This document shows positions 38,546 through 50,344 of a stretch of 64,000 nt of DNA, piece after piece. The stretch's first letter is position 1; each line of letters starts with the position of its first letter. The stretch is from contig NC_055991.1 of NCBI RefSeq assembly GCF_018446385.1, positions 119,889,794-119,953,793 of the forward strand, written 5' to 3'. Below the pieces are notes generated by a model. It was not told where the DNA came from. It worked only from the letters and a program-made list of their open reading frames with translations, and ran no database searches. The position numbers and the translations under genes are program-made. The stretch comes from Zingiber officinale (Eukaryota > Streptophyta > Magnoliopsida > Zingiberales > Zingiberaceae).

Positions 38546-39395
38546 TGTAGGTGTAACGGAGACCGGCAAGAGGGGGTGAATTGTTGTAAACAAAAAATGA
38601 AACTACCCTCCTCAGATTTCAACTCAGAAAAGCAATAGTAAAATAATAACAATTAAATTAACAAAAGTAAAAAGAAACTCAGCAATTAACCTGGTTACAA
38701 CCAAGGAGGTTGTTAATCCAGGGCGATGAAAAAGCGCACTAGAAGAATCTCCATTGCTGAAGTTGGAGAAGTCTTTTACACACTAACGGCTCAGAACTAT
38801 TGCTAGGAATTAAGTACAGAGTTGATTGTCAAAGTTGTTCCTGAATTCCTAGCTCCAGGGGCCTTTATATAGCTCCTGGAAAGTCTATCCCGAGGGTCCA
38901 AGGCACCTCCAACAAGGTTCAAGGCGCCTCTAGCTCGGTCAGCGGATAAAATTTTATCCGTAGCATAAACGATCAAATATGACCTGTTGAAGGCGCCTTC
39001 AACAGGGTTGAAGGCGCCTTCATGATGGAGGCGCCTCCAAGCTGGCAGCACTGTTTCCAGCTTGGTTTTTCCAGTTTCCGACACTCCGTTCTTTTGGGTG
39101 ATTGCGGCCAACCGGAATAGGGCTCACCCGAACCCAATTCCCGGCCTTTTCCTCGAGCAGCCTTCCGTCCCGGCTTAACGTCCCTCAAACGCCGCGCACG
39201 CTCTTCACGCCAACCAGAGTACTCTTCCGCAGCTCTCTCGTCCTTCGGACGCACCGAGCCCGTCCTTCTCGCTAGCTGCGTCTTCCGCTCGACTTCCTGT
39301 GTTCCTAAGCTCCTGCACACTCAGACACAGGGATCAAACACAGCAGGACCTAACCAACTTGGTTGATCACATCAAAACTACCACGGGGTCCAACA
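38546..39395 (-). repeat. LTR B of the tandem array
   Basis: This copy is nearly identical to LTR A, but about 20 bases are missing near 39260 (the stretch between cgagcccgtc and cttctcgcta). Confidence 0.9.
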
Positions 39396-40303
39396 ATCTT
39401 CCCCTTTTTGATATGCATCAACCCAAGTTCAAGTTAGGGTTAAAATAGACATAAAAAGTAATTTTAAAGAAAAATTACTAAACTAACATATTTAAGCATA
39501 ATTTTGCAATAAATAAAATTGTAACACATTTTCAAAAAAATAGTTAAAATTTTCATTTTTCTTAATTCCCCCTTAACTTGTACTTTTCTCTCCCCCTTTG
39601 ATCACAGCAAAAATGGGGTCCTAATTAGAGAGAACCTTTTTTTTAAAAAAAAAATCTAAGTTAAAAGACTTTTTGAACTTTCAAAAATTCTAAGGATTAA
39701 AAAAAATTCCAAGTCAAAAAAACAAATTAAGTCTTTAGAATATTTCCATGAAAAATATTTCTAGAAATGAATTTATAAACAAAATTTTCCAAAATGTTTG
39801 ATTAAACTTTCAAAGCATTATTTAATTCTAATTTTTAAATGCTTTTTCAGAAAGTTAATTAAACCTTTCATTTCAGTATTTCTGCTTCCAGGTCGTGGCG
39901 AGGCACTAGGCCTTCTTGGTTATTGGAGCAACAACCACTTCCTTGACAAAACTTTATAAAGAAATTTACTGTTTAATTTTCTTCTCTGAAAGCGCTAAGT
40001 CTAACATTTCAACTAAGATCAAATATTATGATTTTTAAATTTCCATTTTAACTTCTCATAAATTCTTAATTCACAGTTTTTTAGAATTATGGCAACAGAT
40101 ATTGAGCATGCAAAAAATTGTACATTTTCTATTGTTAGTTTGTCAAAATCTTTTAATTGACAAATTGTGTCTTTTAACTCAATATTCTTTAATAGTTTTT
40201 CAGCTTTTAATTTAAAATATTCTTTCGACGAAATAATTTGTAATTCACGAAAACCTTTCGGCAATATTTCAATTGAAGCAATTAATTTGCCAAGAGGTGG
40301 AGA

Positions 40304-40645
40304 TCATACTTGACTTACCTTGTCGACGGTCGATTCTCCCCCTGTCGAGTTGTTTTCGTCTTCTGATGTTTCTCCCCCTTCATCGATGCTCATTTGTGAT
40401 GAGCATTCTAGGTCTTCAAGTTGGAGTTCGATTACTGGTTCTGTCTCGGCACTTACCTCAGTTTCGGACTCTTCTGACGTCGGATCAATGTCCATCGAGG
40501 AGTCAGATTCAACTTCAATTTGTTCTTCGTGGAGTTTTGAAAACTCTTCCCAAAGTCCTTTTGCGCTATTGTACTCTCCGACTTTGTCGAGATCTTCATT
40601 TGGTATTGTGGTTAGAAGATGAAATTCAGCTCGTGCATTTGCCAT
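40304..40645 (-). pseudogene. Truncated UBN2-type gag, internal region 2
   Basis: This is the same gag and acidic tail as region 1. The N-terminal part (40700-40840) is out of frame through a small deletion near 40725, so the open part starts at MANARAEFHLL. Confidence 0.6.
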
Positions 40646-40890
40646 AAACTCGTCACGTTGCTTCTCACTCTACAGGTATTTATTGATCTTTTTTCTTTTT
40701 GCTTTCTTTGGTGCTTCATAACCAGAAATAAATAGAAAAATCAGAGTTAAGGTATACCTCCATCTTTTGCTTCCATGAATCAAACTCCCCCTTGAATATA
40801 GGTGGGTTGTCATTGTCTCCGGCCATCATTTTGATCGTTGTGCGTCAGTCGGCGGTTAGTCCTTCTGAGCGGTCTGGCTCTGATACCAAT

Positions 40891-41765
40891 TGTAGGTGCA
40901 GCGGAGACCGGCAAGAGGGGGTGAATTGCTGTAAACAAAAAATGAAACTACCCTCCTTGGATTTCAACTCAGAAAAGCAATAGTAAAATAATAACAATTA
41001 AATTAACAGAAGTAAAAAGAAACTCAGCAATTAACCTGGTTACAACCAAGGAGGTTGTTAATCCAGGGCGATGAAAAAGCGCACTAGAAGAATCTCCTTT
41101 GCTGAAGTTGGAGAAGCCTTTTACACACTAACGGCTCAGAACTATTGCTAGGAATTAAGTACAGAGTTGATTGTCAAAGTTGTTCTTGAATTCCTAGCTC
41201 CAGGGGCCTTTATATAGCTCCTGGAAAGTCTATCCCGAGGGTTCAAGGCGCCTCCAACAAGGTTCAAGGCGCCTCTAGCTCGGTCAGCGGATAAAATTTT
41301 ATCCGTAGCATAAACGGTCAAATTTGACCTGTTGAAGGCGCCTTCAACAGGGTTGAAGGCGCCTCCAAGCCTGCTGGAGGCACCTCCAAGCTGGCAGCAC
41401 TGTTTCCAACTTGGTTTTTCCAGCTTCCGACACTCCGTTCTTTTGGGTGATTGCGGCCAACCGGAATAGGGCTCACCCGAACCCAATTTCCCTGCCTTTT
41501 CCTCGAGCAGCCTTCCGTCCCGGCTTAACGTCCCTCAAACGCCGCGCACGCTCTTCACGCCAACCGGAGTACTCTTCCGCAGCTCTCTCGTCCTTCGGAC
41601 GCACCGAGCCCGTCGGCTCCCTTCCCGTGACGTACTTCTCGCTAGCTGCGTCTTCCGCTCGACTTCCTGTGTTCCTAAGCTCCTGCACACTCAGACACAG
41701 GGATCAAACACAGCAGGACCTAACCAACTTGGTTGATCACATCAAAACTACCACGGGGTCCAACA
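40891..41765 (-). repeat. LTR C of the tandem array
   Basis: It is nearly identical to LTRs A and B but has a variant GGCGCC block near 41355-41390. Confidence 0.9.
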
Positions 41766-42837
41766 ATCTTCCCCTTTTTGATGTGCATCAACCCAAGTTC
41801 AAGTTAGGGTTAAAATAGACATAAAAAGTAATTTTAAAGAAAAATTACTAAACTAACATATTTAAGAATAATTTTGCAATAAATAAAATTGTAACACATT
41901 TTCAAAAAAATAGTTAAAATTTTCATTTTTCCTAATTCCCCCTTAACTTGTACTTTTCTCTCCCCCTTTGATCACAGCAAAAATGGAGTCCTAATTAGAG
42001 AGACCCTTTTTTTTAAAAAAAAAATCTAAGTTAAAAGACTTTTTAAATTTTCAAAAATTCTAAGGATTAAAAAAAATTCCAAGTCAAAAAGCAAATTAAG
42101 TCTTTAGAATATTTCCATGAAAAATATTTCTAGAAATGAATTTATAAACAAAATTTTCCAAAATGTTTGATTAAACTTTCAAAGCATTATTTAATTCTAA
42201 TTTTTAAATGCTTTTTCAGAAAGTTAATTAAACCTTTCATTTTAGTATTTCTGCTTCCAGGCCGTGGCGAGGCACTAGGCCTTCTTGGTTATTGGAGCAA
42301 CAACCACTTCCTTGACAAAGCTTTATAAAGAAATTTACTGTTTAATTTTCTTCTCTGAAAGCGCTAAGTCTAACATTTCAACTAAGATCAAATATTATGA
42401 TTTTTAAATTTCCATTTTAACTTCTCATAAATTCTTAATTCACAGTTTTTTAGAATTATGGCAACAAATATTGAGCATGCAAAAAATTGTATATTTTCTA
42501 TTGTTAGTTTGTCAAAATCTTTTAATTGACAAATTGTGTCTTTTAACTCAATATTCTTTAATAGTTTTTCAGTTTTTAATTTAAAATATTCTTTTGACGA
42601 AATAATTTGTAATTCACGAAAACCTTTCGGCAATATTTCAATTGAAGCAATTAATTTGCCAAGAGGTGGATGTTGGTGCAACATCTCTCAGGTCAAGGTT
42701 GACCTGGTTGACCAAGCTTGAGTCTTGGTTTGGGTTTCGATGTTTGACAATACAAGGTTGATTGAAGAAGAGTCAAGTAGGTCAAGGATTGACCGGATAC
42801 TTGACTGGGAAGTCCTAACTGGGATGTTAGGCGAAAT

Positions 42838-43110
42838 GAAAGTCCTGGTGAGTGAAGCCAGGCAGCGGAGAAATCCTAGTGAGTGAAGCTAGGTGAAAGT
42901 CTTGGTGAGTGAAGCCAGGCAGAAGAGAAGTCCTGGTGAGTGAAGCCAGGCAGATTGGAAGTCCTGGAGAGTGAAGCAAGGTAGAAGGAAAGTCCTGGTG
43001 AGTGAAGCCAAGCAGAAGAGAAGTCCTGGTGAGTGAAGCCAGGCAGAAGAGAAGTCCTGGTGAGTGAAGCCAGGCAGAAGTGAAGTCCTGGTGAGTGAAG
43101 CCAGGCACGA
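42838..43110 (+). repeat. Minisatellite of about 30-bp units in the solo LTR
   Basis: Repeats of agtcctggtgagtgaagcca with a variable ggcagaagag spacer occur about nine times. Open frames across it on minus are repeat artefacts. A second set, ggtcaaaggaattgaccgga, follows at 43200-43340. Confidence 0.9.
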
Positions 43111-43451
43111 GGGAAAATCCAGATGGGTCAAGGTTGACCAGACATCAGGTGAAAGTCTAAGTAGGTTAAGAGAGTGACCGGATACTTGGCATGATGAAGG
43201 AAAGTCCAAGTAGGTCAAAGGAATTGACCGGATACTTGGCAAGAGGAAGAAAATCCAAGTAGGTCAAAGGAATTGACCGGATACTTGACAAGAGGAGAAA
43301 GGTCCAAGTAGGTCAAAGGGATTGACCGGACACTTGGTGGGGAGTCCTGGCAGGTCAAGGGAGTGACCAGATGCTAGGCAGGATGTACCAACAGGTCAAG
43401 GTTGACCGGATGTTGGTTTGAGAGGCTTGGGACTTGGTTTTGGGCAAAAAC

Positions 43452-43680
43452 CAAGCAATCGATCGATGGATCGATCCGGTAGCACAGAAGCCTCTAGATC
43501 GATCGCTGGATCGATCCATAGGTTCCAATCGATCGGTGGATCGATTGGGCTTCGGTCCAATAGCTGGATCGATGCGTGGATCGATCCAGGCATTTTTCTA
43601 GAGCACAGAGGTGCTCTGGATCGATCCGTGGATCGATCCAAAGCCTCCCCGATCGATTGGGAGTTTACGAATCGATCGGG
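43452..43680 (+). repeat. Cluster of palindromic GGATCGATCC-type motifs
   Basis: The motifs tggatcgatcc and atcgatcg recur about ten times in roughly 230 bases. A similar cluster occurs in hAT-1 at 8870-9060. Confidence 0.8.
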
Positions 43681-44164
43681 ATCCGACCGTTGCGTCGTAT
43701 TTGAGTTGCAGGCGGGCGTCTCCTTCGGCAGAACTCCACTGTTTCATCTCAGATCTCTCGTCAGCTCCTCCACAGCGCTCTCAAAGCTCAGATCGCCAGT
43801 TCTTGAAGGATTTGGAGGTTTCCAAGTCAAGAGGCGGATCAAAGCCAAGAAGAGAAGCTAGGGTTAGGGTTTTCTGTACTCATTGTAAGCCTTGAGCTTG
43901 TATTTTGTTTCCCTTTTCTTTCTTCTTGTATTGAGAGTCTTGTAGGGCTTCTCCGCCTTCGGTAGTTACCGAAAAGGAGTGTTTCATAGTGGAGGTGTGT
44001 GTGTGTGCGTGGATCCTTGGACTAGTCACCTCTTGTGAGGTGGATACCAAGTAAAATCCCAAGTGTTAGCGTTGTATGTTTTTGTTTCTTGTATTTCCGC
44101 TGCACATCTTCGAAGAAATAAGCAACGTCGAGCACGAAGCACGCGACGAGCTATTCACCCCCCT

Positions 44165-44728
44165 CTAGCTACTTTTCGGTCCCAATAGTGGAGACCATAC
44201 CTGACTTACCTTGTCGGCGGTCGATTCTCCCCCTGTCGAGTTGTTTTCGTCTTCTGATGTTTCTCCCCCTTCATCGATGCTCATTTGTGATGAGCATTCT
44301 AGGTCTTCAAGTTGGAGTTCGGTTACTGGTTCTGTCTCGGCACTTACCTCAGTTTCGGACTCTTCTGACGTCGGATCAGTGTCCATCGAGGAGTCGGATT
44401 CAACTTCAATTTGTTCTTCGTGGAGTTTTAAGAACTTTTCCCAAAGTTCTTTTGCGCTATTGTACTCTCCGACTTTGTCGAGATCTTCATTTGGTATTGT
44501 GGTTAGAAGATGAAATTCAGCTCGTGCATTTGCCATAAACTCGTCACGTTGCTTCTCGTTCCAGAGGTATTTATCGAGCTCTTCTCCGTTTGCTTTCTTT
44601 GGTGCTTCATAACCAGATTTCATTATTAAATAAATAGAAAAATCAGGGTTAAGGTATACCTCCATCTTTTGCTTCCATGAAGCAAACTCCCCCTTGAATG
44701 TAGGTGGGTTGTCATTGTCTCCGGCCAT
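44165..44728 (-). pseudogene. Truncated UBN2-type gag, internal region 3
   Basis: The frame of 187 codons begins MAGDNDNPPTFKGEF, is the longest of the three, and runs through the acidic tail to DKVSQV. Its last codons read into the solo LTR inserted at 44187. Confidence 0.65.
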
Positions 44729-44792
44729 CGTTTTGATCGTTGTGCGTCAGTCGACGGTTAGTCCTTCTGAGCGGTCTGGCTCTGATACCAAT

Positions 44793-45663
44793 TGTAGGTG
44801 CAGCGGAGACTGGCAAGAGGGGGTGAATTGCTGTAAACAAAAAATGAAACTACCCTCCTCGGATTTCAACTCAGAAAAGCAATAGTAAAATAATAACAAT
44901 TAAATTAACAGAAGTAAAAAAGAAACTCAGCAATTAACCTGGTTACAACCAAGGAGGTTGTTAATCCAGGACGATGAAAAAGCGCACTAGAAGAATCTCC
45001 TTTGCTGAAGGCGGAGAAGCCTTTTACACACTAATGGCTCAGAACTATTGCTAAGAATTAAGTACAGAGTTGATTGTCAAAGTTATTCTTGAATTCCTAG
45101 CTCCAGGGGCCTTTATATAGCTCCTGAAAAGTCTATCCTGAGGGTCCAAGGCACCTCCAACAAGGTTCAAGGCGCCTCCAGCTCGATCAGCGGATGAAAC
45201 TTTATCCGTAGCATAAACGATCAAATTTGACCTGTTGAAGGCGCCTTCAACAGGGTTGAAGGCGCCTTCATGATGGAGGTGCCTCCAAGCTGGCAGCACT
45301 GTTTCCAGCTTGGTTTTTCCAGCTTCCGACGCTCCATTCTTTTGGGTGATTGCGGCCAACCGGAATAGGGCTCACCCGAACCCAATTCCCGGCCTTTTCC
45401 TCGAGCAGCCTTCTGTCCCGGCTTAACGTTCCTCGAATGTCGCGCACGCTCTTTACGCCCACCAGAGTACTCTTCCACAACTCTCTCGTCCTTCGGACGC
45501 ACCGAGCCCGTCGACTCCCTTCCCGTGCCGTCTTTCTCGCTAGCTGCGTCTTCCACTCGACTTCCTGTGTTCCTAAGCTCCTACACACTCAGACACAGGG
45601 ATCAAACACAGCAGGACCTAACCAACTTGGTTGATCACATCAAAACTACCACGGGGTCCAACA
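44793..45663 (-). repeat. LTR D of the tandem array
   Basis: This is the 5'-most LTR on the minus strand. It carries more substitutions than A to C. Confidence 0.9.
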
Positions 45664-46412
45664 AAATCGCCCCAAATCTTGATTTCCTCCAAAAGGGAGA
45701 AGATCCCCTTTCAAATGATGAAGACACCCTTATATAGAGAAGGGGTTTGGGCGCCACACGACCCCGTGACACGGCCGCGTGAGGCTCACACGGCCTGGCT
45801 CACTCCCCTCACTGCCTATCTCACACGGTCGTGTGGTATACACGGTCGGGCATGCATCTGCCACTACTCCCCTTGCACGGCCATGTAGATCTACACAACC
45901 CGCACTGCCTCCAGCTTTGGAACTCCTGCACGACCGTGTCGTGCACATGGCCAAGGCATTCTTGGGCTCTGGAAATGTTACATGGCCGTGTAGATCTACA
46001 CGGTCGTGTACAACTTCAGTTCTGGATGGCATGCAAGGCCATGTGGTGCACACGACCATGAACCTTCTTGGCTTTAAACTTGGCACGGTCGTGTGATATT
46101 CACACAACCATGACTTCTTCCTTCTCTGTTGCAGCTACACGGGTGGTAATCACCACACGACCTGGGCAACCCCCCATGTCATGGTCGTGTGGCACACAGG
46201 GCTTGTGCCTTCCTTCTTCATTCAAGCGTCAAATCTTCTCCAAAAATGACTCCTGCACACAGAAAATGCCCAAAAAATAGATCTCCAAACAAAAAGAGTA
46301 AATATGCTGAAAGGAAAGCTAGAAGTATGAAAATGCATAGATAAAGCATGCTCGAAATATGTGAATGTGCGTCAAAACATGCTAAACAAGTGTATACAAT
46401 CCACACACATCA
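45664..46412 (-). repeat. Solo gypsy-type LTR, right part, with CACGGCCGTGTG motifs
   Basis: It continues the LTR interrupted at 36168. On plus it ends in ccacacacatca at 46412, so on minus it starts TGATGTGTGTGGATTG. Between 45750 and 46195, inverted cacggccgtgt-like motifs recur more than ten times. Viral sequence resumes after 46412. Confidence 0.6.
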
Positions 46413-47520
46413 CCCTGCTGAATCTAGTGCTACTAGTACATTTAGGCTACAACCTTTACAAGTAAGATATCCAGAAAGTTCTATGCGAACTATGGACTAT
46501 GGAGAAGGACATCCTCCAAGAACACAAATCCATCCCTACACAAATAATAATCCCTTATTAAGAATCATAGGAAAAAGAAGGCCACCAGAGATAATATATT
46601 TTGGAAAAAAAATTCTGTTTTACTTAATACTGGGGAATGTGATAATCCCTAAATGTATGATATATAGAACAATGGTTAGTCTCTGTTAAATGAGATTATC
46701 AAGCTAAACACGAACTATATATAGAATCAAGGGACGCCATGATAAGAGTACGTAGGAGAGAATTACTTAGGAGATGTTGGCAGAGCAGCATGGGAATCCT
46801 ATAAAACTACCCATCCGGAAGAAGTAGCCAGAATTACTTCCCAAGGAAATAACATACTTAATTTCTGTTATACTATTCATAGACTTTTTACAGCCCGAGA
46901 TACAAATACAGGTTTAGATATTAGACAAAAAGAAGCTATGAGAGACTTAGAGCAATTACAGATATTCAATTAGAATTGGATTAAACCCTTTTGTAATGAT
47001 TTTCTAGCCCTAATACTCGTTTTAGGAAATTACTATAACTTTGAATTAGGAGAACGATTATTTAGTAAACTCACAGGATATCTAGGAAAAGAAATACATA
47101 AGGTCTGGGCAAGTATGGAAGTAGCATCACAATATGATAATATTGGAGTAAGAATACAACACATCATTTCTATTTCAAAAGAGAAATGTACTTACATACA
47201 CATACAAAAACAACTTAAAAACTAACAATATGAATTCTATAGTCAAATTTATACACCTCAACAGTATGACTCAAACCACTCAAGAACACAGCCTTATAAG
47301 AATAATCGAACTTTGAAATAATCTGTTATTAAACCTAAAATAGTCAGACCAAGAAAAATATACTATGTTAGATAAAATAAGAAAAGAAACCTTATCTAAA
47401 TAAGGAAAGACATGTAAGAAAATTAAAACCAAAGAAAACTTATGCCAATACGATTACTTGTTTGGCTTCTAATGAGCCAGGCCATTTATCCTCAGCCTGC
47501 CCAAACAAGAAAAATTTATA
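46413..47520 (+). pseudogene. Viral coat protein with zinc knuckle, broken
   Basis: Stretches in shifting frames read ATSTFRLQPLQVRYPESS and YKTTHPEEVARI, then LFTARDTNTGLDIRQKEAMR, LGNYYNFELGERLFSKL and GYLGKEIHKVWASM. These fit the caulimovirid capsid region. At 47459-47515 a zinc-knuckle remnant has its first Cys, His and last Cys, but the second Cys codon is serine (47468-47470). The N-terminal part may have been lost at the LTR insertion. Confidence 0.65.
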
Positions 47521-47559
47521 TACATGTGAGGTCAAACTAGTTACCTGCACTAATCTTGA

Positions 47560-48400
47560 TTTAGTAGAAATCCAATTAGACATTTCAGATACTTCTTCTA
47601 TTTATTCCATTTTCTCTGTAGATGATGTAGAAGAAGTTTCTCCCTCCTCTAAGTATAGCTTAGTAAATTCTTTTCTACAGCCTTTACATTATTATCCTGA
47701 TATTAATTTTCTTGATTATATGCCATTAAACTTTGATCCGGTATTCTAGGAAGACTTTCCTGAAGAAATGAATCTAATATTCACCCAACTTAGCCAAGGA
47801 TCTAATTGTACACATGATTGGCTATTAAAAATAGGAATAGATAACATCCTTTGCTATCATTGTAGTTATTACTCCTCCATTGGAAAACGAGGCACCTGTA
47901 CTTTATGCAGAAAATAGACTTGTAATCTTTACCTCCACAATTATTTTACCATTATAATACCTATAACTCAACACCCTAAGAGCAGTACTAGAAATATTCT
48001 CCTTGAAACAAGAGTATCTACCTTGGAAACTCAATTAAACCAAATGGAAGCCCATCTAGATGTTATTACAACCCAACTAGAAAAACTATTACCACAATCA
48101 CTTGATAAAGGCAAAGGCCTACAAGTTTCCATGAGTTCGCTAGAAACATACATGGTTTTTATTAAAGCCTTTAGTATTTGTAACACAGGGAATACCCTTG
48201 ATATTAGAGTTAAATGTCTTGTTAATATGCATGACCATGAGTTTACACTACATGCCTTTTTAGACAGTGGAGTCGCTAACTCCACCATAGATGAGGTAAC
48301 CCTGGTCTCAATACTACCAAAAGATTTTATTAAGAAAGCCTCTCAACCCTTAATTAGTACCCAATTTAATGTACAACAGTTAGCGTGTACGTAATTTATG
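47560..48400 (+). pseudogene. Viral aspartic protease region, broken
   Basis: An acidic linker (47560-47749) is followed after stops by 48023-48394. That stretch carries HAFLDSGVANSTIDE (near 48250-48295), a retropepsin-type DSG active site. It lies between capsid and RT, as expected. Confidence 0.65.
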
Positions 48401-48868
48401 ACAAACATACACTTAAGATTTTATAATAATTATGGTACCTATAGTCCTCCTCTCACACTCTCCAAATTATGGGTCAAACCATTATTATATACTAACATAC
48501 ATCTAATATTAGGACTCAATTTTCTTATATCTCCAGATCGTACTTTTCTTCTCACTAAAGATTGTGCTCTTTTCTTTTCCATACCAATAATCTCCCCCAT
48601 TGTGTTAGATTATCCCTCAATTGTTCACTCACTTACCATTTCACCCTCACCTAATAATCATCCTCACAATTCAGAGAAACTTACCTGTCAGTGTTCCCTG
48701 ACAGGCTCTTGTAAACAACAACAAACAAATACTACTCCTCTTCAAACTTGTGAGTTAGTTTTTTTTTCTGAATTTCAAGAAAATTAGAAACACTTGGTTG
48801 GTCAAGCCCTCCATGATGATTTTTCTACATGGGATACCCCTACTGACCTAATAAGCCCAACAAAGTTT

Positions 48869-50310
48869 CTTTAGATGATTAATACTCATCAACTCGATTT
48901 AGATTCTCTAATCTTTAGATTAGAAAAGCTAGAAAGTATTGGTGAAAATCCACTCAAATACTGGGATAGGGACAAAGTATACTACAAACTAGAAATCATT
49001 AATCCGGACCTAACAATTAAAGCCCTAGATTTTAAATATACCAATTGGGAAACTGAAGAATGCAAGATGCATATCCAACAATTATTACATCTAGGGGTCA
49101 TTCAAAGATCTACCTCTAGGCATAGAAGCCCAGCTTTTATACTCAACAAAGGGGCATAACAAAAATGTGGACAGTCAAGAATGATTTTTAACTACAAAAG
49201 GTTAAATGAAAACTGTCAAGAAAATGGATACAAAATCCCAAATAAAGACAAACTTTTAAATAAGATACAATATTTAAATGGTACTCAAAATTTGATTTGA
49301 AATCAGATTTTTAGTAAGTAAAAGTACATCTTGACTTTATTAAATGGACAGTTTTTTCCTGCCCAGAAGGTCATTTCGAATGGTCGGTTATGCCCTTTGG
49401 CCTTAAAATAACCCCCCAAATTTTTCAAAGAAAAATGGATGATATCTTTAGACATGTTTCCATGTTTACATGTGTATATATTGATGATATTCTAGTATTC
49501 TCAAAAACTATACCAGAACATTACGCCCATTTATATATCATTTTTAATTTATTTGAATAGCATGACCTTATTATTTCCCGTAAAAAAATGAAATTAGCAT
49601 AAACACATATAGAATTTCTAGGAGCAGAAATAGGCCAAGGACAAATTACATTATAACCTCATATCTTTGCAAAACTTCTCACTTTTCTCGATAAAATGGA
49701 AGATACTATGACTTTACGCTCTTTTTTAGGCCTCCTAAACTATGCAAGACCTTATCTTAAAGACATGGGAAAAATTAGTGGACCCCTATATAATAAAACC
49801 TCCTTGACCGGAAAAAGGCATTTCAATCAACAAGATATAGCCCTAGTTCAGCAAATTAAGCATTTGGTCAAAACTATTCTAAAATTAACCTTACCTCTTA
49901 GCACGGACTACTTAGTTATTGAAACAGACGAATGTAAAGCTGGATGGGGTGACATTCTCTACCATAAAACATCTAAATATGAACTCAAGACAGCTGAAAG
50001 CTTATGCCGATATGTCTTTGGAAAATATCAAGAAAAAGGACATCTAACCTCACTTGATTAGCAGTTATATATTACTTAGAAGTTTTCAGATTATTTATTT
50101 GTAACAAACAAAAAATCAACTATCAGGATATATTGTGAAGTCATTGTTAAATATAGTCAACAAACCAAAAACATTAGAAAAGGCCTTGGTACTAAGAGAT
50201 GACTAAAATTTACATATACTATAATTAACAAAGGCCTAAAAACACAATGAGAACATATAAAAGAAGTTAATACATCCTTAGCAAATACTTTATCTAGACT
50301 ATTGCATTAA
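48869..50310 (+). pseudogene. Viral reverse transcriptase and RNase H, broken
   Basis: The approach segment (48875-49159) ends RSPAFILNKGA. After a stop, the RT fingers and palm follow with RMIFNYKRLN, CPEGHFEWSVMPFGL and the catalytic YIDD at 49477-49488. The connection part is FLGLLNYARPYL, and the RNase H start is VIETDECKAGWG (near 49917). At least eight stops or shifts interrupt it. YIDD followed by ILVFSK is usual for caulimovirid and gypsy-type RT. Confidence 0.8.
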
Positions 50311-50344
50311 TTGTAACTCACTCTTATAATTCTTTATAGGATTA

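Larger units (their letters stand above)
42671..44187 (+). mobile_element. Solo LTR inside internal region 3
   Basis: It begins TGTTGGTGCAACATCTC and ends GGTCCCAATA. The TSD is GTGGA (42666-42670 and 44188-44192). The sister internal regions show the empty site aagaggtggagacc. No internal or coding region is seen, so it is a 1.5-kb solo LTR. Orientation is inferred from the poly-C and cctctagct tail at its right end. The outer LTR at 56418-63651 starts similarly. Confidence 0.85.
36169..45663 (-). mobile_element. Tandem array of gag-only LTR elements (family 2): four LTRs, three internal regions
   Basis: The minus-strand LTRs are 36169-37039 (A), 38546-39395 (B), 40891-41765 (C) and 44793-45663 (D). 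The internal regions are 37040-38545, 39396-40890 and 41766-44792; the last carries a solo LTR. Every internal region has its own tRNA-Met primer site (ggctctgatacca on plus) and polypurine tract (tccccctttttgatg or tcttcccc on plus). The flanks are aaata (36164-36168) and aaatc (45664-45668), 4 of 5 matching, so the whole array has a single target site. No pol domain is present. Unequal recombination between LTRs is the simplest origin. Confidence 0.9.

Noticed and set aside
42827..43242. Minus-strand open frames with repeated HQDF blocks (93 and 117 codons)
   Set aside because: They are by-products of the 30-bp minisatellite in the solo LTR.
36169..45663. CRISPR-like array from regularly spaced repeats
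   Set aside because: The repeats are 850-875-bp LTRs with gag-containing internal regions in a plant genome.
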